A DNA stretch of 64,000 bases from Desarmillaria ectypa (taxonomy: Eukaryota > Basidiomycota > Agaricomycetes > Agaricales > Physalacriaceae): the NCBI GenBank assembly GCA_030407005.1, contig JAUDYN010000007.1, forward strand, positions 1,612,001 to 1,676,000. The letters run 5' to 3'. Under the pieces are notes generated by a model that was given only the letters and a program-made list of their open reading frames with translations, was not told the DNA's origin and did no database searches. Both the position numbers and the translations under genes were made by a program. The first letter of the stretch is position 1, and each line of letters starts with the position of its first letter. Of this stretch, positions 21,904 through 32,172 are shown piece after piece.

Positions 21904-23866
21904 ATGCCCTCCCCCATCCTTGCAAGCGAGACGACGCCCCTTCTTCAGAATTCCCTCTTGTCCGGAGGCGAGAATGGGGCCGACGTTTCCTGGTCCTCAT
22001 CTCCAACCGACGGTTTGCTGAAAGGAGAAAATGTGAGCCGGGCGCTTGGTTATCACGTGAGCCTTTTTGGATCGCTCTTCGTCGATTCAATTCCTGGTGA
22101 GTGCATCCAAGTCAGTAGCAGGGTTGCTGGATATTTACGACGATGTAGTTATTTTGTCCTACATACTTCAAAACTCGGTTCAAACAGCTTCAATTCTCAT
22201 TGTGGGTCGGCTAGGTCCAGAAGAACTATCGGTTGCCGCATTTTCGCTGATGTTGGCGTTCGTAACTGGCTAGTATATGGTTCCTTTCCCTTTGCAAGGA
22301 TGATCCCACTTTATTCTATAGGCTGGTGCGTCGCGCTGGGCGGTACAACGGCTCTCGATACTCTCGGGTCTCAAGCCTTTACTGGTGGCAGTCGTCCCAC
22401 GGACCTTTCCATCCACTTTCAAAGATGCATCATCTTGTTGTGGATTCTTCTAATTCCTGTCTGCATTCTATGGGCTTTCATGGAACCCATCTTACTGGCG
22501 CTTGGTCAGCCTGAAAGACTTAGCAGTGACGTCCAGAGGTTCTTACGTGTTCTTACTATCGGCGCGCCCGGATACATCGGCTTTGAGAGCTTAAAGAAGT
22601 ATCTTCAATGTCAAGGCAAGTATATTTTTATCGAATTGGGTGTTTTCTAACTGTGACATAAGGGATCATGGGAGCTTCCACTGCTGTTCTCGCAGTAGTT
22701 TTCCCCATCAACATCGGATTGAATGTACTCTTCGTCCAATTCACATCTCTTAGCCTATTGGGTTCTCCCGTCGCCTTGTCTTTGACCTACTGGATGTCCT
22801 TTTTCCTTCTTTCCGTTTACACGGCCTGGTCTCCCATGCATCGTCAGAATGCTTGCTGGGGAGGGTTGCAATTGGGTGCGGTGTTCCATCTTCACAGCTG
22901 TTATCTTTTCCTCAAGTTGGCTATTCCGGGAATCCTCATGGTTGGGACTGAATGGTAAGCGGTAAGTGCCTTGGAGCATTTTTGGGATCCTTACGCAAAT
23001 TCCAGGGCTGCTTTTGAGATCGTAGCGCTGGCTGCAGGTCGCTTAGGCTCGCTTCCTCTTGCCGCACAATCCGTTATCATGACCACGGACCAAAGTACGT
23101 GTACATTTGACTGGGAACGGTTATAATTCTGAGTCGTATCTCCGTAGTTCTCAACACGCTGCCTTTTGGTATCGGAGTTGCAGCGTCCAACCGTGTGGGC
23201 AACCTTATAGGTGCTCGCTCTGCCGTCGGAGCGAAGAATGCTGCACATGCATCCGCTCTACTGAGTATGATAGCGGGTCTTCTTGTCATGGCTGTTATGA
23301 TGGCTACCAAAGACGTAAGTGCTACCGTTTTGATAGTGGACCCGTTGTACTTAAGGAAAGGTAGGTTTATGGTTATCTGTTCAGTGACGATGAGAGTGTT
23401 GTCGATCTCGTCAGGAAAGTGATGCCCTTAGTGGCATCCTTCCAAGTCGCTGATGGTCTCGCTGGATCCTGTGGAGGAGTGTTGCGCGGTCAAGGTTAGT
23501 CAACATCCCGTATTTCACCGCCAGTCTCTCATGTTTCATCAAGGTCGTCAGCATCTTGGTGCTTTGTTCAATCTCGTTGCTTATTATATACTCGCCTTAC
23601 CGATGGGCATTACGCTCGCTTTTCGCTACCATCTTGGCCTCCAAGGTCTCTGGATTGGTACGTGGATTTGTCCAATACTTGTTCAGGATATCTCATCTCC
23701 GTTCCTTCATAAAGGTCAAGTTGTGGCCTTGTTCTTAGTTGGACTGGGCGAATATTTCGTGGTTTGGCTTGGTACCGATTGGGACCTCGAGGTTCAGCGA
23801 GGTGTAGACAGAAACCAGGAGGAGGCAAAGCGAAGGTCTATTGACAGGACTTCTGGTGAAGAATGA
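21904..23866 (+). CDS. MATE-family cation/drug exporter
   Basis: This is a multidrug and toxic compound extrusion transporter, an H+ or Na+ coupled antiporter for organic cations. Nine exons: 21904-22096, 22149-22268, 22322-22615, 22663-22954, 23006-23094, 23148-23314, 23365-23494, 23544-23657, 23715-23866. They give 516 residues. About twelve membrane segments follow a soluble N-terminus with SETTPLLQ, a likely vacuolar sorting-type dileucine motif. Family marks include [67 protein letters not shown] and [10 protein letters not shown]. Two introns, 22269-22321 and 22616-22662, start with GC (GCTAGT and GCAAGT). The conserved frame demands these junctions. The identity is firm and the substrate unknown. 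Confidence 0.93.
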
Positions 23867-24347
23867 GTGTGGGACCACACCAAATTAAAGAATAAATGTT
23901 GTGCATTCATCATATAAACTTGCTAGACAATAATATACCAGATTCGTTCGATTCCGTCTGTGCGAACGCGGTCGTTAATAGACTGTTTGACCCTCGGTAG
24001 GGTCGGTTAAGACAATAAGTACTGCGTGTATTTTGATCACGCCTCGAGGGAAAGGAACCCTATTACTGAACCTCATGTAACGTAACATCGCCAACTAATA
24101 AACTATCGCTACCCATATCACATATCAGATTAAGTTTGAACAAGCACAGATGTCATGTCAGGACATTTATGTCTCATAGGGACGCAGGTTCGGAAAAGAT
24201 GATAAAATAAAAGACTAAAGAATGCTACAGTAGTCATGTCTTTATTGAAGATTTGACCAAGAGACACGACGTCTATAGAGTTTAAAATACTATAAGATAG
24301 AGAAAACTGGCTTGAATATTAACTGGCACATGTAGAACATGTGTTCG
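23867..24347. other. Convergent spacer, no gene seen
   Basis: AT-rich 3' region between the MATE gene (+) and the APC permease (-). I find no coding frame or RNA gene. Confidence 0.5.
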
Positions 24348-26526
24348 TCACGTTGAATTTTTTTCATTCATATTTATGTCATCGTCGACGTTGTTGACTG
24401 GACCATGGAACCATTTATGGGCGGATGTCACCCACGAGACCGTGGCAAAGATGAAAACAGCCGCGATGAGAACAATCGCGTAGTCTGAATGAACAATCAA
24501 CATGTGTCATTAGAGATAGGGAACATAGGCAGGAGTCACGTACTCATGTCTTCGTCAGTGGTGTGCTGGCCGGTGGGGAACAATAACAGCACCACAATAA
24601 AGGTGACCCATGATACTGCAACGGCGCCAATTGGAATGGTCCATCGACCCAATGTGAAAGGACCGGGGACGACGTTATTCCGTCCGGAAGTAATGCGCAA
24701 GAAAATGGGAACAATGTAAGAAGTGTACAATCCGATAACGGATGCGCTGACGAAGGACGGTGTCAGTACTATATACGAAAAGTCACAAGCATGATGCACA
24801 CCCAGCAAGCGAGGCCAGAGCTGTTTCTGAGAACCCGAGTAATCCACAAATGCCAGCGAAGACTATGACAAGCCAAGCTGCATTGACTGGCGTCTGGGTT
24901 CTAGAATTTATTTTCTTCCACCATCGAGAGCCGGGTAACGCATTGTCTCTATAGCACTCGAGATCAGAGAAATATAAACCCTTTTATGAAAAGTCCTCAA
25001 ACCTGGCAAAGGCAAATACTACACGAGATGCGTCTACTCCTTGTGCAGCACCCGTGACATACTATAAAGAAGTCAGAGAAGATCTTAGCTGCGTGAATAA
25101 AAAAAGTACGCGCCTGAACAATGATGATGAAAGACCATATGGCCAACATTCCCCGTTTTCCAAGCACATCCAGGAAAATTTGACCCATGGGGAGAGGAAG
25201 CTCAGTGGTCAGGAGACCAGTAACGGATGGGATAGCGAATGATGTAGCAATTAATAGAATCCACCCAAGGCCAGCGGTACCAGCAACAGCAGTTATGATG
25301 GCAACAGGCGCTGCAACGTCGGCCCCGGCAACTTCCTCAGAGATATGAGCAGCAGAGTCATCTGGTTATAATCCTACTTAGTAAGTAAGGTAGTTCGACA
25401 CTAGGAAGAGAACTCGCATCCTGTCAACGTCCACATGGGTGCGGTGAAAGCTAATAAAAATGCCCAGCCGTCTAGAGAGAAAAGCTAAGCATGCGAGAGT
25501 CAAAGCATCAAATCGGCCTTACTGTTTGACCAGCCAGTATTGTTCTCAAAGAGGGTGAAAGCATCCTTAGTGGAGACCTTGCTGTCTCCCGAAGCAACCA
25601 AAAGGGTGATGATTGCGGCGACCGTTGTTCCAACTACAGGTTGAGCTAGGATCAGTGCTTCACGCTAGAGCCAACGAAGACTCGCCGTTTATGATGACAT
25701 AAAACAAGTTGAGGCGAGCCAGAATTCTGGTAGCCGCGGAACAGACGATGCCATGGGAGAACAAGATCGCCAGAAGAATACCAAAAGTTGCCCCAGAAGA
25801 TAGATTCGTAGCTCCGTCAGAGTTGACAGCGATAGCAGTTGCAATCATTTGAGCACAAGTATAATCGATCGAGGATACGAGTGTAATTTGGCCGGTGATG
25901 TTAGCCCAACCTAGTGTAAGGCACAGATGAGCTAACAGTCAACAGACCTGCTAGGTATACAAAACCAACCTGTGATCCAGCTTGCTAAAGCTGAGTATTT
26001 GGGCGGTGATAGCTTGGCGGACCAATAATAAAGACCAGCGCTCGTTCTAATCGCGAGCATTAGTACCGGCCTCAAAAGAAAGGAACAAAAATACGGCATT
26101 GAAGATGTCAGTTCTGCCATAGCAAGAGCTATAGTCATTACGAAGATGCTGGGAATTAACCATCCAAAGACCAAACCGACATGCCCGCCTGATGAGATAA
26201 GCGGTCGTATCAGGTCCTGTTGGTTCAAGGGTGCAATAAACTTACCGCTCACGAGTCCGAATGATAGGGTAGATGATACAGAAGCGACGACTCCCATAAT
26301 AGAGAACGCAAATGCCACGGTCTCGCTAAGCTGTGTCTAAGGTGAGCACGGACTTGCTTTTAATTGAAGAACATTAACTAACCGAAAATTCACGCTTGAA
26401 CTCGCTCTTATAGCCAAGTTCGGCAAGTTTGGCGTCATCTGCAAGCTGAGCGGGAGGACTAGAAATATCCTGGACTACAGCATGGACTATGGTGTCGCTC
26501 TTTTCGCCCTTGAGTAAAGAAGACAT
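24348..26526 (-). CDS. APC-superfamily amino-acid/GABA permease
   Basis: This is a plasma-membrane or vacuolar permease of the amino acid/choline transporter branch, related to yeast Uga4 and other GABA permeases. The start MSSLLKGEKSDTI is hydrophilic and followed by LGYKSEFKREFS, a stretch common to the family just before membrane segment 1. Then come AFAFSIMGVVASVSSTLSFG, GGHVGLVFGWLIPS, AELTSSMPTSAGLYYW and TGYDSAAHISEEVAGAD, the substrate-site region. Later are QGVDASRVVFAFARDNALPG, VPGPFTLGR and a C-terminus ending MNEKNST. About twelve membrane segments are apparent. Several short introns are spliced cleanly, and the gene looks intact. GABA is the most common substrate in this branch, but the sequence alone does not settle it. 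Confidence 0.92.
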
Positions 26527-27155
26527 AGTGATGGTACTGAACAAGACAAGCTGGGAATACAGAGGTGAAAAGGGGACATTCCGAGAAATTTATTTCCGTG
26601 AAGAGCCAAATTGATAGGCTATAGCAAAGCCGAGGGGGTTCGAGATAGGATTTTGATGTAGCCGAATTTGAGAAATCTGCTTGGAAATCTGGGCGCGTCT
26701 GGCAACTTACACAATCGGTAGGCACGTGATACACTTTTCAACAGCATGTGGCAGTGCTTATCTTTCTTCAAACCGTTTTGACGAGACCTATAAGGGAGGC
26801 CCAAGGAAGCGGGAGAGTGGATATACGACCATTGTGAACATTGTGAATGCTTTCCAAAGCCTTGGAGATTCGATGAGACCATCCATCTCACGCTGTCCTG
26901 ACGAATTTTCGTTTGCAGGCATTCCAACGCACATACAGCATTCCCCGAGGCAAATCTTGCGATAGAATAACAGGTTGGTTCCTCGTGGACATCACGATCT
27001 GCCACGGCATATCGGTGGAAGCCGCTAATACATGAGGTCTAATAATAAGTATGCGTAGGTAAAGTTATACTGTACATGTGCAGGTTTTTGTGCGAACATT
27101 AACGGATTGATAGGAGATTGCGTATCGGTGAAGTGTCCGAAGCATAAGGGCATGA
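26527..27155. other. Spacer between permease and PIF1 genes
   Basis: This region upstream of the permease and downstream of PIF1 contains only short open frames without family resemblance. I see no supported gene. Confidence 0.45.
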
Positions 27156-29488
27156 TTAGTTGTCTGCCAATGTTTCCAGGGTCTTGCTCCATTGTATCAC
27201 CTTGGGATGTGCCATTACCTGGAATCAATTCGTTACTTCTGTGATCAGAATACACGAATATGTATATACCTTGTTTGGATCAAAATTGAGGACCTGCAGC
27301 CCCTCTAATGAAGTAGCTCGAGACAGAGCAACATAGGCTTGGCCTATGCGCATTTAGACAGAAAACAATGGCTTGACAGCTATCACACTTGCCTTTCTCG
27401 AAGACCTTGCCTAGGTCGACCTTAACTCTATCCAATGTCTGTCCTTGTGATTTGTGGATCGACATCGCCCACGACAGGATCAACGGAAGCTTTTGGACGT
27501 AAGGACATGACCAAGATGCTCCAGGACTGTCTGCGCACCTGCGATCGACTAACTTGCAGCTCTCCATTTGGTAACTCAACCTTCGAAATTTCGGGCATGA
27601 CCAAAACCCTACGCTTCGCCCCGTGTGGCAGAACGAACTCTACTTCCGGATACAGTTGTACGTCACCGACAACGGCGCTCTTCTTTGCAGACTTGGACGG
27701 AGGCTTAGGCGATCCATCCTCCATGAGGGCCTCGACATCGTCCTCAATCCCGTAGGTCATTGGATCGACGAATCGACGAACACGTCCCATAGAACCATTA
27801 ACCAAAGTCTCATCCGTATTTTTTATGAGCATCACCTGATAAGCAGGTGTGAATGAGGTATTGAGATTGATGAAGAGACTTCGTACCTGCGCATCCTTTC
27901 TCAATGTGAGCATCTCTGGAGCCATGAAATTTGACAACATTTTCTTTCCTGCATCGGTCAAGGCCAGTGGGCCACCATCTTGGGCAACGTAGGTCCTGGC
28001 TTTTGTCTGCAGGCCGCTCAAGCGTTCACTATTAGATCTATCAACTTCTTCACGACGCGGGAATCTGGAATGCGGCTCAAATCATAGCTGTGTATAGAAT
28101 ACATAGTCACGCACAGTTCAGTTGGCCCAAGTCCATCGTCGTACTCTATATTCCTGGCCAGGGAACGGAACCTAGCAATTGATGCGGCGGACAAACAACC
28201 GAAACGCATTTCGTTCAGCATGTCGACGAATTCTTTCGCGATGTCAGCGAATACCATGCAGAAACTAACGATGCCCCCACCTTGATCTGTCTGCCTGAAA
28301 ACCTTCGTCAGGTTAAACGTTCTTTTGATAGTTTCACTCCACAGCTTCGCTTCAAAGGCGAATTTGACGCCAGACTTCCCAACGGGTGGCAGTTGGAAGA
28401 AGTCTCCAGTGACGACGAGCTGCTGAGGTATTTAGCGATGAATTTCATAGGATTATATGAACGAACTTGAATGCCTCCAAAGGGTTTAGGGCTGTTTCTC
28501 AGTTTACTTCCGACCTGTGCAATTTTATCGAAAAGATCACCATCCACCATTGACACTGTATATTGTTGACTGGCTGTCTGCTAAAGAATGCATAGAGTGC
28601 GAACCTTCATCAATGATCAAAACCTTCGTCCTTGTCCATCTGGAATAGACCTTCTTATTTTTCCTGACCTTACTGACCAGCACATCAACAGATTCTATAC
28701 CAAGACCGATGCCAGCAAATGAGTGGATCGTAACGCCCCCGATATTGCAAGCTGCGATACCTGCATGGAAGTGTAACCAACGACGAATCCTCATGCGTAG
28801 CGAACCTACCTGTGGAAGCGGTGATAGCAGTAGCATCGGGAAAGTTGGGCCACTTATTCTTCAACGTTTTGATAATTTCGCGTAAAAGCACGGATTTCCC
28901 AGTACCTGCGAAGTTGCGCGTCAAACAAAGAGCACTGTATGCGCTAATACACGCACCGGCACTTCCAGTGTAGAAAACACTTTCTCCGTCTTGAACCAAC
29001 TTGAGGATCCGGGTCTGTTCTTGGCTCAAAAAGACGGACGCGACCTTTCGTTTCTTGTCTTTACTTGAAGACAAGACGTAAGCCTCCTTTGTGCCTGCAT
29101 GTTTCGTTGCGGAAGACGATGAACGCTGGACCTTGGGCCCGGGGGGTTTAGACAAGCTGTCTGGAAGCTTCCTGGCCTTCTTTTGTGGTGCGGGGTTGAG
29201 ATCAGCAGCAGGAGGATCACTGGGTCGCTTGTTCCACGTCTTGGACGACGCCAGTGGCTCCTTCGACTGCGCAAAAGTCGAAGGCCTTTTCTCAGAAGAT
29301 ACCGATTTACCGGCGAGAGCATCCTGTATGTCTTTCAGCCGTTGTTGGGCGCCAGTGAGAGGCTTAGACTGTGGTGCAGGAGGTGGACTGGACGACCACT
29401 CGAACTCCTGAGAAGACTGGGGCATTACCGATGACGACGAAAAGTCGCGTTTGAACGTCCGCAGGCCGGATTGTGCTTTTGAAGACAT
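27156..29488 (-). CDS. PIF1: PIF1-family 5'-3' DNA helicase
   Basis: Pif1 helicases unwind DNA 5' to 3', remove telomerase from ends, resolve G-quadruplexes and aid lagging-strand and mitochondrial DNA synthesis. The N-terminal 150 or so residues are disordered and rich in Ser, Pro and Lys. The helicase core then shows [20 protein letters not shown], the Walker [50 protein letters not shown] (Walker B), [13 protein letters not shown], and [10 protein letters not shown]. After it come [26 protein letters not shown] and [18 protein letters not shown], then [14 protein letters not shown] and the typical tail [18 protein letters not shown]. The exons join cleanly. An ACGCGT lies about 100 bases upstream of the start. 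The identity is certain. Confidence 0.95.
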
Positions 29489-29591
29489 TATCGTTGTGTT
29501 CGTCGACGTCGAGGATGGAGGTTTGTCTTAGGAATTGTTTGCAAAACACGAGCGTGTGAAACTTTTATAAAACAAGCACGTGATCGTATTG

Positions 29592-29597
29592 ACGCGT
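29592..29597. promoter_or_regulatory. MCB-like ACGCGT upstream of PIF1
   Basis: An exact ACGCGT lies 104 bases upstream of the PIF1 start codon, in the spacer before the RPN6 stop codon. MBF control of a replication helicase would make sense, but one hexamer is weak evidence. Confidence 0.25.
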
Positions 29598-29608
29598 CTC
29601 GCGTCTGG

Positions 29609-31387
29609 TCACGCAATCTTTACAGTTTTCGCGTACAACGACTCTACTACTTTCCCTACTTGTTCCAGCGTATCAATCGCAGCAATGTACATGTTCTGAA
29701 AATAAATCAGCATAAAAAAGTAGTTGTTAATGTTAGCTGACATACATCAGGCTTAGGCTCGTCGAACACGAGTAGGCATCCACGACCTTGGTCAAGTACA
29801 CCATGGAAGACCTTGTCCAAAATCATTTGTGATAGCCTGTGAATCAGTGAGTGGATACGTTGAAAGAACAACAATGAAAGGACGAACTTCGCCTCAACAG
29901 CTTGTCGACCTTGCCCGACAGTATCGGCAACATACTCAAGCTCTACCACTGAATATGGCTCAACGATTCTCAGCAAGTTTTGCTCCAGGAGAGTGTCATA
30001 TAGTGCAGCAAGGTGTGATCGTATTGTAGGGTCGGACGACAATTCTGCGGAAGGGGATAAGATGAAACAGTCACATGGACATTAAGTTTACGTACCATCC
30101 TTGTAATCCCTCAACGCTTTCTCGAAGTCCGCCAAATTTCGATCTTGGTGAGCCCGCGCTACAGCCCTCATACTCTCAACCTCCTTGAGCTGTGCGTATT
30201 TGACGGCCAGCTTTATTGAAAGCAAAGCCGTGACATCCTCAGGCTAGAAGGCATGTGAGAAAGCGGGAAAACTATGTGAAAGATAACCTACAAGGTTGAG
30301 CATAACTTTGCATAAAAGCATATATTTCAGAGCTCCAAGTGCTCTCCCGTCGTCTTCCCCTTGAGAAGACAGATTTTCAAAGGCTTCAAAGAAGTAAGAG
30401 TAGGCAGTCGTGTAATCCTTATCTTCGGCATGGAGTATACCTGCAGAGAAGGCATCAGACGACGAAAATTTCAGGACAATTGAATACCAACCGGATTGAA
30501 GATCAAGAGAGGCTTGTAGGTACGGAGGACAGTAAATTGAATTGGCGGCAGTTCGTGATGAAGTCAGAGCGGCCTAGGATACAGGCATCAGTACCCTAAA
30601 TTCATTCGAATATTTGGCACACACCTTGGCCTTAGGAAGATTCCCAATCCCTCGATACACCCGGCTTTCAAGTAGATGCACCTCCGTCAAGACCATCTTA
30701 TCATCAAGCCGCTTGAGCTCGGTAAGCAATGTTTCAATCATTGCTAACGCAGGCTTGTACTGAGAATCCTCCAGTTGTCTGTGAGGGCTCGAACGTCAAT
30801 TTATGCCAGGTCAAACGACTGAAAATCACCAACAGTCCCACCAGCCTCGTCTCCAGACTGTGCTTCAAGAATATCCTCTTCTCTCGCTTGGCCCACTCGA
30901 TATTATCGTTCAGGACACTCATCTGCACTTGCTGGCTGTCGGGAATGGCATTGAAGTAGTCCAAAAGAGTGCGAACTGGATATTGCGTGACATGAGTACC
31001 GAGTCGTAAACTAGTCAGATTACTGACTCAGCTTTGCTGTCTTTGCCTTGGCCGTGGACGACATGAAGGATCTTGACAGCGTAATAACTTCAGCAACACC
31101 TTGGGCATTCCTGTAAAGCATTCATAAGTCCAATACCCTTGTGAAGAACATCAGAAACATATATAAGCGCACTTTTGATCCCGGTATAGTTGTCCAAGGT
31201 TGATAAGCGCGGTCTCTTGGTCCCTCAGTGTTTGCGCCTTCTGTTGCTGGACATCCTTTGAAGAAGTACTCGGCGCTGACGAGGACGACGTCAGTATCTG
31301 CTTGTACAGCGCCTCCGCGCGTACGGAGTCGGTCTTTAATGCAGAGTCTGCTTCTGCCAAGAGCTGCGCCGTCGTTAGTGTGGACAT
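29609..31387 (-). CDS. RPN6: 26S proteasome lid subunit Rpn6 (PSMD11)
   Basis: Rpn6 is a PCI-domain scaffold that clamps the proteasome lid to the 20S core and base. The N-terminus starts [20 protein letters not shown] with TPR-like helices, and the short [14 protein letters not shown] leads into the solenoid. Matches to the family are [75 protein letters not shown] and [16 protein letters not shown]. The PCI part has [18 protein letters not shown] and [19 protein letters not shown]. The gene ends [13 protein letters not shown]. It shares a 140-base divergent promoter with RPB4. All exons are in frame, and the identity is certain. Confidence 0.95.
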
Positions 31388-31527
31388 GCAGACAATACAG
31401 AGGTGAAGAAATAAGCAGGTGCAAGGCGGACGCGCGTCGACACGCCCTGAGAACGTGATGCCATTTTCGGTGGAGGTCATTGCCGTGCGATGCAAACTCG
31501 ACCAAACAAATATCTTCGTCTTGTCGA
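31388..31527. promoter_or_regulatory. Compact bidirectional promoter, RPN6/RPB4
   Basis: Only 140 bases separate the start codons of RPN6 (-) and RPB4 (+). I see no TATA box and no exact proteasome element GGTGGCAAA; the closest string is GGTGGAGG near 31475. Confidence 0.5.
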
Positions 31528-32134
31528 ATGACGACCAGACTAAGGCACCGACCACAGGTGGAAGAAGAGGATGCATCGGCGCTGAAGCTTGGACCAGGTG
31601 CGCATATATTCACATATTATGCCTTGATCTTACCTGGAAAATGGTAGAGTTCAACAACGCCGGTTGTCTACTCATTTCCGAGGTCAAATATCTGCTGGAG
31701 AACAGAGACAAGGATGCCCCAGATACTGCGTGCGTGGCATAGCCACCGTATAGACAAATATGTGCTGAACACTTTGGGATGATAGAGTGTACAACAAAAC
31801 ACTGGACTATGTGAAAACGTTCACGAAATTCAACACGACAGACTCCGCCAGTGCTGTTCGCGAGTACGTTCCGACGCAGAGACTAAGAATGGTCAGCTGA
31901 CATCATTCAAGGACCCTTCGGCGGGAGCCAGCTCTGACCCAATTTGAGACCGCGCAAATTGCTAATTTATGTCCTGCGACGGCAGAAGAGGCAAAGAGCG
32001 TCATTCCTAGGTATGCAGGCCCCCAACCTTAATGTGTGCAGCACTCACCGCTCCTTAGTCTCGTCAAGATCGACGACGATCGGCTACAAGCCTTGTTGGA
32101 TGAAATTCAGACGATGCGGAAGTTCCAGTCTTAG
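31528..32134 (+). CDS. RPB4: RNA polymerase II subunit Rpb4
   Basis: Rpb4 pairs with Rpb7 to form the stalk of RNA polymerase II, which helps initiation and links transcription to mRNA export and decay. Five exons (31528-31597, 31648-31729, 31786-31863, 31912-32010, 32059-32134) give 134 residues. The short start MTTRLRHRPQVEEEDAS is followed by ALKLGPEFNNAGCLLISEVK, then YNKTLDYVKTFTKFNT, TQFETAQIANLCPATAEEAK and the tail LLDEIQTMRKFQS. This fits Rpb4 better than the related Pol III subunit Rpc17 because of the FNNAGCLLISEV block and the QTMRKFQ end. Its stop codon is 38 bases from the stop of PUS1 on the other strand. Confidence 0.93.
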
Positions 32135-32172
32135 GTTGCCAGTATTATACAGGAGGATACTAGGTTTCGAGG

